64,000 nucleotides of DNA, from positions 1,364,001 through 1,428,000 of the forward strand of contig CM049986.1 of assembly GCA_016630955.3 (NCBI GenBank), in the 5' to 3' direction. Positions 50,698 to 62,645 of the stretch are shown here, one piece after another (the first letter of the stretch is position 1; each line of letters opens with the position of its first letter). The notes beneath the pieces were generated by a model. That model saw only the letters and a list, made by a program, of their open reading frames with translations, was not told where the DNA came from and ran no database searches. The translations under genes were made by a program, and so were the position numbers. The DNA comes from Didymella arachidicola. Its lineage: Eukaryota > Ascomycota > Dothideomycetes > Pleosporales > Didymellaceae.

Positions 50698-52326
50698 CTA
50701 GATAGCCACATTGGCGCAAGAGAAAGCAGGCTTGACAGCCCCGCTGTAGTCATCGATGATAGCCTCAACTGCAGCGTATAAGCCTGGCCCGAGGAGGAAC
50801 AGACCGCACAGCATGACGAAGACGTGGAAGACGGTCTTCGCGCTTCGCCATGCGCCGCCAAACAAGTTTGCCCTGTGCATCTGCCAGTACGCGACTGCGA
50901 AGAAGATGAAACCGAAGAAGGAGTCAAATGCGGCGCCAAGCAAGCTAAGGAAGTCCTAGAACAGTCTTAGTGTATGTTCCAGTAAAGGTGAACAGTGAGA
51001 CTTACGCCCATTGACGGGATGACTTCGGCAAACACAAAGCCAATGAACCAAATTGCGGCCATGACAACAATCCAAACACCCCAGCCGACAACAGTGTTGC
51101 TGTGTGCATGGCGACTCTTGCCCATGATGCGGCCGTATACGAATTTGGCGCTAACGTTTGCGTAGATGACTCCAATGACCAAGGTTGGCACAATAACAAA
51201 AGCGAACGACGCCTTCTTGTATACATCTGTCCCTAACGAACCGAAAGCCGGCGCTGTTGAGTACTGTCCACTGCGATGGTATTAGCACCGCTGGGCCTTT
51301 TGGAAACTCGTACAAGACTTACAGGTAGTGGTAGCCAATCGCAGGAGGTACGATGAAAAGGAACGCTGAAATACCAGCAAGTACATTAAGCGCCTTGGGA
51401 AAGTCTTGCGGTCTCTCCATCTCTGAGATAAAAGTAGGGAAAAGGATCTGTGGGACCCATAGGAAAGTTCTGTCATCGTTGATTAGCTTGTATGTCTTGG
51501 ATAAGAAAGGAAGCAACGCTCACATGTTTAAAACCGCATTCATGGCCGCTACCCAGGTAGTGCCCTTCTCCGGAAATGCTAAGGTCTTCACTGCACCAGC
51601 CTTGGGGTATACGCCATTGTAGCCGTACAAAGGGTGATCCTCAATACCCGCAAAGACGAGGAAGAGTAGGATAGCGATTCCCATACAGGCGGCTGAGAAC
51701 ATCGACATGAAGGAGACGTGATTCAGAGTCCTTGGCAGCGACATGACAATACCCATCAGGGTGACGATGACCGAGAAGATGACGGTGCAGAGCGAGTGGT
51801 CTGATAGGGTGTTGATGACTTTCGCGCCGGTAAGGATGTGGAATCCGATCAACATAATGTTGTTTAGGAGAAGCATAATGGCGGTAAATTCGTAAGCAAT
51901 CTTGCTCTTCCCGAAAGCGTAGTAGCCGAAGTCGCAGATGTCCTTTATCTGAGGATACTTCATGATGAACTTGTGCATGGTCAAAGAAGTGATGTAGAAG
52001 AGAATGCCTGCGACGAGCATCGTGATGATCCCAGGAACCCATCCGAGGACCCTTGGTCGCGTTAGCGAGGAAGTCTTCCTGACTGCTGCGCAAACTTACG
52101 AGAGCGACCATGACTGTGCCATGATGGCAAGGCAGACCTGATCACCGGCAAGCAGCCAGGCAGCACGCTGCCAAGTCATCGTCCGGAGCTTGATTTCATG
52201 TTCATGGTCTTCGTTGACGAGAGCGTTGATGACATAGGTTGTGCTGTCGTTGTCGGAAAATTGAGCTTCGGCATCGTGAACCTTTGACTGGGTCTTCGTA
52301 ATGTCCTCGTTGTTGTCATCAGACAT
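50698..52326 (-). CDS. AAAP-family amino-acid permease, Mtr-like (474 aa)
   Basis: Five exons: 52326-52100, 52051-51524, 51469-51323, 51270-51006 and 50955-50698; introns 48-54 nt. The soluble N-terminus (about 50 residues) is followed by about eleven membrane helices. The opening MTWQRAAWLLAGDQVCLAIM, then VLGWVPGIITMLVAGILFYI, DICDFGYYAFGKSKIAYEF, HILTGAKVINTLSDHSLCT, SFMSMFSAACMGIAILL, WVPQILFPTFISEM, HYLGQYSTAPAFGSLG and LLGAAFDSFFGFIFFAVAY fit fungal transmembrane amino-acid transporters related to Neurospora Mtr. It should import neutral or aromatic amino acids at the plasma membrane. The substrate range is not readable. All junctions join in frame and give family-like sequence. Confidence 0.9.
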
Positions 52327-53079
52327 AGCGAAATTCGGAGGCTGAGCCGGGTAGTGCTAGTTGTCGAGGGGTGCAGCCGCAATCTTTGACCCACAGTCTT
52401 GGGGGTGTTGTCGCCTTATGTGTGTTGCAACCCACTGTTCCCAGCTTGTATCGCCCGTGGATCTGCAATCCCACACGGGTTTCCTGCAAGCTGAAGCAAA
52501 TGGCGTGCTTATCGACCCGGCCGCGCCGAACGCCTGGAACTGGGGTTGCCATGGTGCGTCGAGCCTCCAGGCAATGTCATTGGCTCAAGTACATGTGCAA
52601 TGCTTCATCGGTATTGGCGTGGCAGCTTATCAGCCGCCAAGCGAGGCTTGTTAACCAAAAGCGAACTGGGCATTGTTACACTAAAGCGAGGCCTAGAAGC
52701 AAGGTAGAGAGTTCTAAGGGCCTTTAGGCCGTTGCAACGGGAACTAAGACTGTACACTGCGTCGTGTATCGCGGATGTAGGGCCTTCTGAGAGATGTCGC
52801 AATCTGTAGGGCTGATTGCGTGGTTGAAAGAATCGGCGCGAACACCAAAGTTTGTCGGTTGTGGTTGACCAGGGAGAAAATTTGATGCGACTCAGCGACA
52901 CCCTCACGCCTTCATGGTAGAAATGGGATGACCCAATCCGAGGATATCAGCTAGAATGCAGGGTACCTAGTGCTTAGCGCAACGTGCTATTGCATCAACC
53001 TGGCGGCGCGTGATGAGAATAAGAGTGTATGGCCTGCACGTGTACAATTGCTGTGCGATAACCTCCTCGGGGCACTTTG
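52327..53079. other. Intergenic, promoter of the amino-acid permease
   Basis: 753 bp with no supported gene. It includes the permease 5' region and ends at the P450 relic. Confidence 0.45.
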
Positions 53080-54150
53080 ATTTACCAAGCTTCAAGGCGC
53101 GGTTTCCGGCTCTCTGATCTTGACTTAACGCGCACTTTAGCTGGTTTGTTGGACCAGTAGTTGTGTCTCCCACTCTTGTCCAGGGTCGACAAGCTCCAAG
53201 TGAAAATGCCTAAGCAGCTGCGGTATCACTTTGTACATTTTGCACAGAGAGATCTGCTTGCCGTCAGAGGCGTGGCTATATGCATTCTTCAGCGAACTTA
53301 CATTCCTGCCAATGCAAGTCCTTGCGCCACCGCCAAACTATCGAGATGTAAGCTCTAGGTCACAGCTCGTACGCGAGGGGCTTGTACCTGAAACATGTAC
53401 CTTTCTATCCTCGTGGCATCAGACCTGAACCATCTTTCCGGCACGATGGCGTCTGCGTCTTATCCGAAAATGGATTTGTCGCGTTGCGTGACTGCAGCAC
53501 TCACACCAACTCTTGTGCCTTCAGGAAACCACTCCCCTGCGATAATTGCCCCGCGCGCTGGGACGTGACGAGGTAGGGTCATTCTGACACTTGGATGCAG
53601 ACACATGCCTTCTTTACAGCAAGCACCTAAATAACTGAGTCCTACGGCTTGGTGATACTGAGTAATTGGGTCCAAGAACCCAGTCCTCGATGCCTCTTCT
53701 ATCTCCGCTGTGAGCTTTGCATACGCCGAGGGCGTTCGCAATAGATGGTACAGGATAGCTGTGATCACTGCAGCTGTGGTGTCTGACCCAGCGATGCTGT
53801 CTTCATCAGCTCGATTTGTATAAAGAAGGAACGCACAGCCTCTTACAAAGCGCCATAAGCTTCCATGTTGACTTCTGTTAGTCCAAAACCAAGTTTGTCG
53901 CCCTTCTCTCGCATGATGTCAAAAAAAACTCCAACATGTCTCCGGGCTTGGCCTGATCGGGTTTCATCTGACCATGCAGCTGCTGTCTCTCTGCAATACA
54001 AGCGCCTGATGCGTTCTCAATACATTTGAGCGCTTTCAGGCCTTGAAGACCCGTGGTACCAACGCTCCACTGATAAGAAAGAAAGGGCGTAGGAGTGATG
54101 GCATTGTGCAAGCTATAGCGATCATGGGAACGAGTAGGTCGATGATGCAG
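53080..54150 (-). pseudogene. Cytochrome P450 gene, decayed
   Basis: P450 landmarks can be read in order on the minus strand but in different frames. They are CIENASGACIAERQQL, FDIMREKGDKLGF, the I-helix AGSDTTAAVITAILYHLLRT, KEGMCLHPSVRM, VPARGAIIAGEWFPEGT, KSIFG then a TAA stop, PERW, the haem loop FGGGARTCIGRN, a GTAAGT intron and LLRHFHLELVDPGQEWE. Lesions include frameshifts near 54046 and 53165, the TAA where a Glu is expected, and Cys in place of the ExxR Arg. The N-terminal third is barely recognisable near 54150. The relic's 5' end abuts the start of the aldehyde dehydrogenase gene. It is unlikely to encode an enzyme. Confidence 0.85.
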
Positions 54151-54204
54151 ATGTGTTCTCCTCTACACCACACCCTACCCCAACCATCACGATTTCGACC
54201 AAAG

Positions 54205-55787
54205 ATGGCTTCTGGATCATACTCATCCCGGCATGACATTGACAAAGCAGTTACAACATTGCGTGCAACTTTCCGCTCAGGTCTCAGCAAGGATGTGAAA
54301 TACCGCAAATGGCAGCTCAAGCAGCTATACTGGCTAGTGGACGAAAACCATCAGGCTTTCATCGACGCACTTCACAAGGACCTCGGTCGTCCCGAGTTTG
54401 AAACACGCCTTGGCCTTAAGGCGATGCAGGACGACATTGTCTACCATATCAAGCATGTTGAAAAGTGGGCGAAAGGAGAAACCCCAAAGAGCGGCTTTTT
54501 ATTCACGAGCGTGGGTCGAACTCACCTCAGAGCTGAACCTCGCGGAGTCGTCTTCATCATCGGGCCATGGAACTTCCCCGACGCCCTTACCATATGTCCT
54601 CTTGCTGCAGCCATCTCTGCTGGATGCACCGCTCTCATCAAGCCATCTGAACTTGCCAGTCACTTCACGGACCTGCTTGTACAATTGGCGCCTAAATACC
54701 TGGACTCCGAATCCTTCGCCGTAGTAATGGGCGCTGCATCAGAGACTCAGTATATGCTATCCCACAAATTCGACCATATCTTCTTCACGGGATCTACACC
54801 AGTAGCCAAACATGTCGCGGCGGCTGCGGCCAGGCATCTAACACCAACTGTTCTCGAGCTTGGCGGACAGTGTCCAGCAATTGTGACAAAGAGCGCCAAT
54901 ATCGACCTAGCAGCTAAGCGCATTGCTGCGGCAAAGTTCATGAACGCTGGCCAAATATGCTTATCCGTCAATCATGTCTTTATCGACCCGAGCGTCCATG
55001 CAAGATTCGTCGAGCGCCTTAAGCACTGGAACGAGAAGTTCACAACCAATGGAGAGAACGATGCTATGTGCACGATCATCAACGAGCGCAATTTCGGACG
55101 CCTCGAGAGCCTGTTGAACAACACCTCAGGCAAAATCGTGTACGGCAGCACAGGGCACGATCGCAATCTGCTGAAACTCAAGACTACCGTTGTCGACAAC
55201 GTCTCACTCGAGGATTCGCTGCTCTCAGAAGAGCTGTTTGGTCCACTGCTGCCCATCGTTGAAGCCGATTACAAGCACGCTGTAGAGACCATCAACAAGC
55301 TCCCCCATGCCCTTGATCTCTACATATTCTCGCACGATCAGACCGAGATCGACCACGGTACGTGATTGAAGAAGCCCTGCCAAATTCCTACTCATCTCAA
55401 ATAGTACTCGACAACACCCTTTCAGGAGGCGTGACCATCAACGACGCCCTCCTCCATGCAGGCGTTCCTGAAGTGCCCTTCGGTGGCGTAGGAGATTCGG
55501 GCATGGGCGCTTACCACGGCAAGTACGGCTTCGACACGTTCACACATAAACGCGCCGTCGTCCAGATGCAAGATTGGCTGGACAGGTTTATGGGGTTCCG
55601 ATACCCGCCTTATGATCTAACGAAGAGCAACCCTATGACCACGTTCTCGGCACCGCCGTTCAAGCGCGGAGAGACTCTACAAGATCAAAAGAGCGAGGCT
55701 ACGAGTGTTGCCTGGACATTGGGTACGGGAGCTCTTGTTGGTGGATTTGTTGCTGTTGTGTTTGCGTGGTCGCAGAGGCTCATCTGA
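54205..55787 (+). CDS. Fatty-aldehyde dehydrogenase, class-3 type with C-terminal anchor (511 aa)
   Basis: Exons 54205-55357 and 55405-55787, with a 47-nt GTACGT...AAATAG intron. The ATG at 54205 was chosen because upstream in-frame codons belong to the P450 relic region. The ALDH fold is complete: IIGPWNFPDALTICPLAAA with the transition-state Asn, FFTGSTPVAKHV (cofactor loop), VLELGGQCPAIV with the general base Glu218, NAGQICLSVNH with the catalytic Cys252, LFGPLLPIVE and PFGGVGDSGMGAYHGKYGFDTFTHKR (read in parts). The C-terminal hydrophobic segment LGTGALVGGFVAVVFAW is a tail anchor. This matches fungal Hfd1-like enzymes that oxidise long-chain aldehydes (for example hexadecenal from sphingolipids) to fatty acids on ER, mitochondrial or lipid-droplet membranes. 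Confidence 0.92.
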
Positions 55788-56223
55788 GCAGGAGGCCCAG
55801 ATGCCATGAACACTCATTACCGTGGCACCGACGACATGACGCTGGGGCCACCCCATTCACGTGCTGGATACCCCAGCGATCTTCACGCGTGCCGTGTAAA
55901 TATACCATTCGACTCAGAACATGGTCTAAAACCTTACGATTGTCGGACTTTAGATACTGTGGTTGAAGTGGCCTCAGTGAACATGCGTATGATTTTGGTA
56001 TCTTGGTTCTCGCAACGACAAAGGACAAATTCCAGCACTATTGTTTACTCATCCACATGCATAGCCGGTGCTTCAAGCTCCAGCTCCACCAGGCTCGTCT
56101 GCCTCAATCGTGTCTTGGTGTGCTCCTGCTCAAGACCAACCTCCTTCGTGCAGATCCACGTCGACGCGTACATGTTTACACTGGAATATGTTAGCGATGC
56201 CTCTGTGCAAGAACCTGCACGAC
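55788..56223. other. Convergent intergenic region
   Basis: 436 bp between the 3' ends of the aldehyde dehydrogenase (plus) and BTA1 (minus). No gene seen. Confidence 0.5.
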
Positions 56224-58859
56224 TCACCGATCAATGCAACTACCTGGCACCCTCACAGCAACTCTCTTGCAGCTGAACCCGTTCTCGCCAAATACCTTCA
56301 AGTACCAAGGCTCCAGTCCTGCACTCCTCAACATCACCCTACCCTTGACCTTCAACGCCCGGTTCAATGCGCGGATCTGCTTCACGGCCTGTTGGCCTGT
56401 CGGTGGGAACCAGTCCATGCTGTCCATCACCACAACGATAGTTAGTGTTGACGGGCGCATACGCGCGATGACTTCGCTGATCTCGTCGGTGTGGATACGA
56501 AGTCCGTTGAATGCGTTAGGCTTGCTGAGCTTGACGTGGCTCTTTGGTGAGAGGTATGTGGGGTGCGAGGTCGGCGTGTAGTGGCCGAGCAGAGTAAGGA
56601 GGTAGTAATGGTTTTGTGTGCTGAGCAATGTTGTGTTGATGACTGGCTCGAATGTGTTGAGGACGTACTCGTAGATGGCGTTGCCGGAGGTCTGTTTCAG
56701 CGCCTCGTCCGAAGGTTCTTCGTGGAAAGCCATGTACTCCTCCCCGGCATCTTTCTTGGTCTTGGTCTCAGAGTAGTCGGCAGTCTTGATGAAGTCTGCT
56801 TCGATGACCGCACGCTGTGCGGGAGGTACTCCAAGGGCTTTCCATAGCCACTTCTCATTGCCGAGAATGCAGTATGTAAGGATCTTGGAGTGAAGAACCG
56901 TCTTGATGCTGCGCTGCCAGATCTCGCGCTGCTCATTGAGAGTCTGAGCTTGACAAAGCTTCTTGACATCTGAAGACATGCCAAGAAGGCGGAAGAGCCA
57001 GCCTCCCATTGCGAGCGCGTTGCCTGAACCTCCAGAGTAGTAGAGACCCTTTGAGGCATCGGAAAAGACCGATGGGCCATTGTGCAGCCAGAATTGGAAC
57101 GCTTCACTGGAAAGGTGTGGGCTGAGCTTTTGGATAAGGATGTTCTTGAAATCACCGTGCTTTCCTTCACCGAAGAGCTTCCACACGTCCTGGTAGCCTA
57201 GTGCTGTGAAGGCCGCGACTTTCAGTTCCAGAAGATGGTTCTGCGAGGGGTTGAGGTCAACGGCGTGGACTCGGCGAGGGTTGGCGAGACAGAACGACAG
57301 GATATTGTCACCAGCCGATCCAATGGCAAGAATGACGTCGCTGGATGTAGGCCTCAGAATGCGGTGGTCCGCTACATCGTCTTCCCAAGTGAAAGCGTAG
57401 ATGTACGAGTCATTGAAGCGGGTATGCTTGGGAAGTCCTGAGTCGTAGTGAATGCGCCAGTGATGGTTCTGATACCATGTGGCTGGGAGCGGAAGTGATG
57501 ACTGCAAATTGACGATTGCGGATTCGTAAGCTTTGGAGCGGACCTCAACATCGTTCTGCGCACCTCCAGTGCGAAGGTCGAGAGCGGAGAGGTACGGTGA
57601 TTCCGTGGCGGCAGCATCAATCTCAGCGAGCTTCTGTGTCGATGCGCCATTGTCCTTGGGGCAGCCGATCCAGATGTAGTAGGGAAGCTTGATACCAGTG
57701 CCGAAGAAATTGTTGCGGGCGTTGATGCTAAGAATGGTACCAAAGCGATACTCAAGGTAGTCCTTTCAATCATCAGTTATTGTGTCTTTCTCCCCAAACG
57801 CTCATACTGACTCTCCTAGCAGCCTCAAGATTGACGCGATCGATCTCGAACCACGTTCGCCAGAACACCCTGGATAGCCACATGCAGTGACGGTCAATCG
57901 CGCCACCAATGTAATTGCGACCTCTAAAGTCGATCTGGTTCTGCACATAGAAGTCCACAACACCTGCGACACCATGAGGGCTCAGGAGACTGTCGATCGA
58001 GTCGATCACGGGATAGAATTCCGGGATCATGGACAGAGCATAGCTCATGGTGACGAGCTCGGCTCCTCCTGCGTCTGCATTTTCATCCAGATCGCGCACT
58101 GTCTGCCCTTTTACTTTGTGTTCCTTGCGCTCGTACGCTTGTGGCTCATGTTCGTGGAGACGAAAGGTGCGCGCGTCTTGACAGATGACTCTGACGTTCT
58201 TCCAACCGAGACGGGTGAAGCGTTTGCGAGCCATTTCGCACAAGCTTGGAGACAGATCGACAATATCTAGCAATGTCAGTCAGACTAGAGACAACTCTTT
58301 GACCTGCTACGTACAAATTGCGCGGAAGAAATCCGGGACTGAGATGAAGTTGTTCATCTGCTCTACGTTCCAACCAGTACCGCCGCCAATCTGTGCAGGT
58401 TAGTCGCCGACAATCCCATTTAGCAGAATTGACTAACATCAACCCAGACCGGGCGTTGAGAAATAAGTCCAGCCTCGGCGCGGTGCTTTAGCTGTGCGGC
58501 AACCAAACCTAACATGTCCTCGCGACCTCGCAGGAGCTGCACTCGAGTGGCGTCATAGACGCTGGCCTGCGCTTTGTAGAAACTTTCCTATAATCTGTCA
58601 GAATCACGAAGTCCGCAAAGGCATGCCCACGTACAAGAGCGTCTTGCTGGCTTCCGGTGTTATCGCCTGTATGGGGCTTTAAGAAGCAGCTGTAAACAAA
58701 CTTGAGGTACGCTTCTATACTATTCGGGGTGGTTTCTGATTCTTTCTTGCTACTGAGAGCAAAAAGAAAGATCGTTGCAAGGAACAGCCCAAGTACACAT
58801 AGCGACAAAGTCAGCTGTGTGTACGGGTCCTGAGGGACATATGCCAGCAAATCCAGCAT
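56224..58859 (-). CDS. BTA1: Betaine-lipid (DGTS) synthase BTA1-like, methyltransferase plus BtaA-like domain (814 aa)
   Basis: Five exons: 58859-58635, 58587-58438, 58390-58315, 58266-57812 and 57762-56224, introns 47-49 nt. The N-terminus has one membrane helix (LTLSLCVLGLFLATIFLFAL). The BtaB-like methyltransferase half follows: ESFYKAQASVYDATRVQLL, then the SAM-binding IGGGTGWNVEQM and VDLSPSLCEMARKRF. The second half is the BtaA-like (DUF3419) domain: YIYAFTWEDDVADHRIL, AIGSAGDNILSFCLANPRRV, AVDLNPSQNHLLELK, GLYYSGGSGNALAMGGWLF and VVVMDSMDWFPP. The two activities transfer the 3-amino-3-carboxypropyl group to diacylglycerol and then N-trimethylate it, making the phosphorus-free lipid DGTS. 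In fungi the gene is often induced by phosphate limitation; no site for that was identified here. A single fused protein of this order is usual for fungal BTA1. Confidence 0.92.
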
Positions 58860-60547
58860 CGCTGTGGAACTAAAATCGAGACAGATAGTGAGAATGAATA
58901 GAAAGAACACAAAAAAACACGAAAGATATCATGAGGGGTTAAATGGAGGGGCTTCCCGAAGCACATTCCGACTTCGGTTCGTTGCAATCCAGGCCCACAT
59001 GATGCTAAAGGGTGATACATACACAAGGCCTCGTGTATTTTCATTACAAGGATTACCAGCCAATAGAGCGAGACACATGGTAAGGTGATCTGAACGCGGC
59101 GTAGAGACCCTTGACCTGAAGCGACGACCAGGCGCGGTAGGTAAAGGTACGCTTGAAGACCGCTGCCAGCGCCTATGCAGGGTTAGATTGAACCGAGATA
59201 TTCTCCAGATTCGTGGAGTTTGATATCGCTAGGCGACCTATGAGATCAGAGCTTGGTTGCTCGTGGACTGAGCATGCTCGGTATTGAGGTTCTGGAAATG
59301 GGATGCGTCATTGGGAGGTAGCCAATCAAAGCTCGCGTATCCGCACCGTGCTAGGTTTGCGCAAGATGCAGGGACGACGACCCTCGACGATCAGATACGT
59401 CAGGCGTGAGTCTTAGAAGGCTTCACAACGATGGGGCAAGCAAGGCGACCGAAGTCACAGCGGCCTGCCAGTCTCCTTGATGGCATCGGGTTGACTCGGC
59501 ATGTACGCAGTGGCGAGGTCTGTTCTGAACTGGAAGCCTGCCACTTTGATAAAGAAATTGGTGATATTTATGAGTTGTCTGTCAGTCTAGGTAAGTCATG
59601 TCAAAAGGTGGTTCTTAACCAGCCTCGGTCGAATAAGGTAGCATGCAAATTGCCTCGAGGTTGATGCAGCCTGGCCATGAAGCCCGCATCTGTCTGCAAG
59701 CAGGCTTCGTTACCAGCAGCGCATGAGTGAAGATTGACATGCGATCTGTCACTGTGAGCGTCGCAGGGACAGCGTTCTTGCTTCCCGTCAAGAGGAGGTT
59801 GGCGATAGACGTAAGGAGACGCGACGCGTTGGAGCGAGGAAAGTGGGGCACACTTCTAGCTTCGGCAGTGGCAGCCGCGACTTCCCTTACGCATCACAAC
59901 AAAGCAAAAAGCGGCACTTGCGAAATACCTGTATAACTGCAACTTCGTCTTACGATCATCAGCAATGATTTGGCTATATCTGGATGGCTACTGTCTCCTT
60001 AAAGGGCCTTCTAGCATTCGTCTATGTACACCTCTAGTAGCTTAGGCAGGTCCTTGAAGTCAACAACCGTGAGGTATGACTGAGCCCATGCTCGTCCACA
60101 AGCTTAACATCCCATCGGTCGGCAGCTTTGTGGTTACCATGCATAATGTACTCTGTGAGGATTGGATTGCTCAAATGAAAATCTTCCCGGCATCCTGTGT
60201 GAGAGAAGTCAGCGGCATCGACTCCCATAAGGAGATCATTGTCGCCGTTCGCTGATATTAGGACAGCTCACTTGTTTGGATCACATGGTACGCTCTGAGC
60301 CTTCTACTAGTTTCGCAAGTTCCTGAGTATCAACAGCGTCCTAGGAGCTTTTCTGAGCCTATCCTAGCAACTATCAAGTCATATTGAGCTAAGTAATTTT
60401 CTAGAATACAAAAGAGCGGAACCTAGGTTCGCAGTGATGCTAAAGTGTACCAGTTCACCCGTAGTATTACAATCGTTTTCTCGCAGCTGCTAACGTCGTG
60501 TATCGATTTACACCTTCAATTTATTTGTCCATGGATTCTTGAGAACA
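58860..60547. other. Long intergenic stretch with one weak coding trace
   Basis: 1,688 bp. Around 60300-60011 on the minus strand, two adjacent frames give protein-like pieces (ADFSHTGCREDFHLSNPILT and WAQSYLTVVDFKDLPKLLEV), possibly a frameshifted relic or an unrecognised two-exon gene. Otherwise no gene seen; the left part is the BTA1 promoter. Confidence 0.35.
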
Positions 60548-60856
60548 TCAAGGTACTCCATTGCCATAAGCCGCAGCCATCACCATGACAGCCACAGAGA
60601 CCTTTGGCCCGAAGGTCGGCAGAAAATGAAGGGTTTGCACAAACATCCCAGCGACCTTCCATGCGAGCCAAATTACCAGACCACCCCAAGTGAACGCCGG
60701 AAGAACGCACAGCAAAGTGAAAAAGCGGACCAGCAGAACGTTCCCCTCTCCACCCCTTGTCAACTTCACCGAATCGATGATCGTCCAAAGCACATAAATT
60801 CCCAACAACGCTTCCCAAGGCAGCAGAAGTGCCCATTGGAGAGAACTATTGAGCAT
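60548..60856 (-). CDS. Small hypothetical membrane protein (102 aa)
   Basis: A frame from the ATG at 60856 with three hydrophobic helices: WALLLPWEALLGIYVLWTII, LLVRFFTLLCVLPAFTWGGLV and VSVAVMVMAAAYGNG. A possible upstream exon begins MFIMPRLMNGYLVLPW near 61029, but a clean splice was not found. The helix pattern and codon use make a real small membrane protein plausible. No family recognised. Confidence 0.4.
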   Translation of the reverse strand: MLNSSLQWALLLPWEALLGIYVLWTIIDSVKLTRGGEGNVLLVRFFTLLCVLPAFTWGGLVIWLAWKVAGMFVQTLHFLPTFGPKVSVAVMVMAAAYGNGVP

Positions 60857-61075
60857 TATTCAGATCATTAGCACTTCTCCTGCTACAGTTGTTGCAGTTC
60901 GGATCTTTCGGATTGGTTACAGCATCGTCTTGGACATAGGCGCAAGCTCATTTTGCAATACACGCAAGACTTTCCCGATGAACCAGGGTAAGACGAGATA
61001 CCCATTCATCAGCCGTGGCATGATGAACATCAAGATGAACGGTAGAGTAAGAGGCTGGATGCTGAAAAGCCTGGT

Positions 61076-61662
61076 TTAAAGCCGCTCAAAGTCGAATGCT
61101 GTCCGCGCATTATTGTTGATAGGAGAATTCTGGCGATTGACAGCGAGGGTGATATGGGACATCGGTTTCTCGAGTGGCGTATTTTCTGGAGGTGTGAAAA
61201 AGCTCCCCTTTCCTTTTCGATTCCCTCTATCTGTTATTCTTCTTGTTGTTCTGTCGCCGATAGGAGTCTGGGAGGCAGACACACCATTGAGACCTCCGAG
61301 AGGCGGATTTGGGCTCGACCTGTAAAGTGCTTTACCTCGCCGTGCTTTTCGACGGTCTGTGTGCCCACATCATTGTAGATTGGAGATACACATGTCATCG
61401 TGCCAGCGGGGTCCTCGGCTCGATATTGATACATTCTATTTTTGCCATCGACACCCAGGATAGGTTCAGTGCGCAAGTCGTCATTGCTACGGTCTGCGGA
61501 GGAGTCAAACGAAATTTGTAGAGCGTACGACATCAGCTCGAGCTGCTTTTTAATTTCTGAGATGGTAGTTTGGCACTCTGCAAGCTGTTTGATTCGCATC
61601 TCATTCCTAGTGGTCGGCTCCTTCATTGTCGACGATGAGATGGTGGGTTTGAGCTTAGTCAT
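61076..61662 (-). CDS. Hypothetical coiled-coil protein (172 aa, two exons)
   Basis: The ATG at 61662 opens exon 1 (61662-61336). It has a Lys/Glu helix (RNEMRIKQLAECQTTISEIKK) and a soluble region ending VEKHGE. A 68-nt intron (GTAAAG...TCCCAG, 61335-61268) in phase 0 leads to exon 2 (61267-61076): TPIGDRTTRRITDRGNRKGKG, SFFTPPENTPLEKPMSHITL and the end ARTAFDFERL. The junction is inferred from frame agreement. No family is recognised, and unspliced reading would stop at 61234. Confidence 0.4.
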
Positions 61663-62264
61663 GCTGAATGTATGCTTTTGAAGTCGCTGTCAAAGGTGTG
61701 AAATGTTGGGGAGGAGCCTGCCCCGAGAAAGGTCAGACTTTATTGCGCTCAAATAATTCTCAAATTCAGGGTTTCGGTACCGAATCTTCAACCTTGGTGA
61801 GACTTCTACACAACCCAGGTTCTCTGGTCCGAAGTTTGAATCATACTGTAGTAGATCGTCATCCGTACGAAATAGTCACAGCGGCGGCAGGTGCCTCACC
61901 AATACAGCACACCAATGATGGCCAGTGTGTTCGCGGCCTTAAATACACTTACTATCTGTCAGAATCCGCTGGCAAGACGATTTTGGATGCCTTGGCCATC
62001 ACAGCCCTTATACTGCAAGCAGAAATCACGGAGAAGGTCTTGTGTGATATTGCCCCTCTATATTCATGTCGAGCATCAGAATCTGTTCGCATAGCTTGGG
62101 TTCCTTCCTCCGCAATCTCCCACCGACTACCTCCAAAATACTCCTATCGTGTAATATAAATGTTCATAAATAAACCACATAGAATATACAAATATGCAAT
62201 AGTACCTATCAAGCACTCATCCTCCTCATCCTCAGCCCCCCACCACTCCCACCACTCTTCCGAA
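61663..62264. other. Intergenic
   Basis: 602 bp between two minus-strand hypothetical genes; no supported gene. Confidence 0.4.
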
Positions 62265-62645
62265 TCACCCCTCCACCCACAACAGCCTAAAATCCTCGCA
62301 CCCCTCTCCTCTCTGAAACGAAATCTTACATCCCATAGGATCGATATGACAAGTACACTTCCGCTCCACCGCGCACTTCCCCGGCCAAGCTGATTTCTGG
62401 CCATAGCCCAATTTGGCCATCGCCAGAGCACTGATCAATGAAACAGCAGTCATCGCCGCCAAAATGATGAGCCAGAACATTATTTGCACTAGGGTGATTG
62501 CAGTGACGCATATAGTACCCGTGTAGTACAGGAAATGAAGTGGGACGAGTCGAAGGTTGAGGTAGGGCTTGAGGTGGCGTTTGTTGCGCAGCAATGCGGG
62601 TATGACCCGAGCGCATAGATCTTGGAGAAGATATGAGGAGCGCAT
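62265..62645 (-). CDS. Hypothetical membrane protein with Cys-rich tail (126 aa or longer)
   Basis: The frame from the ATG at 62645 has a basic N-terminal helix (LLRNKRHLKPYLNL), two hydrophobic helices (HFLYYTGTICVTAITLV and IMFWLIILAAMTAVSLISALA) and a tail with clustered cysteines (CAVERKCTCHIDPMGC...GEGC). The same frame is open upstream to about 62733, behind a possible CATAG acceptor, so an additional N-terminal exon is likely. No family recognised. Confidence 0.4.
   Translation of the reverse strand: MRSSYLLQDLCARVIPALLRNKRHLKPYLNLRLVPLHFLYYTGTICVTAITLVQIMFWLIILAAMTAVSLISALAMAKLGYGQKSAWPGKCAVERKCTCHIDPMGCKISFQRGEGCEDFRLLWVEG

Noticed and set aside
60011..60300. Two adjacent minus-strand frames (ADFSHTGCRED... 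and WAQSYLTVVDFKDL...)
   Set aside because: They could be a gene relic, but joining needs a frameshift or a 35-nt intron and I recognise no family.
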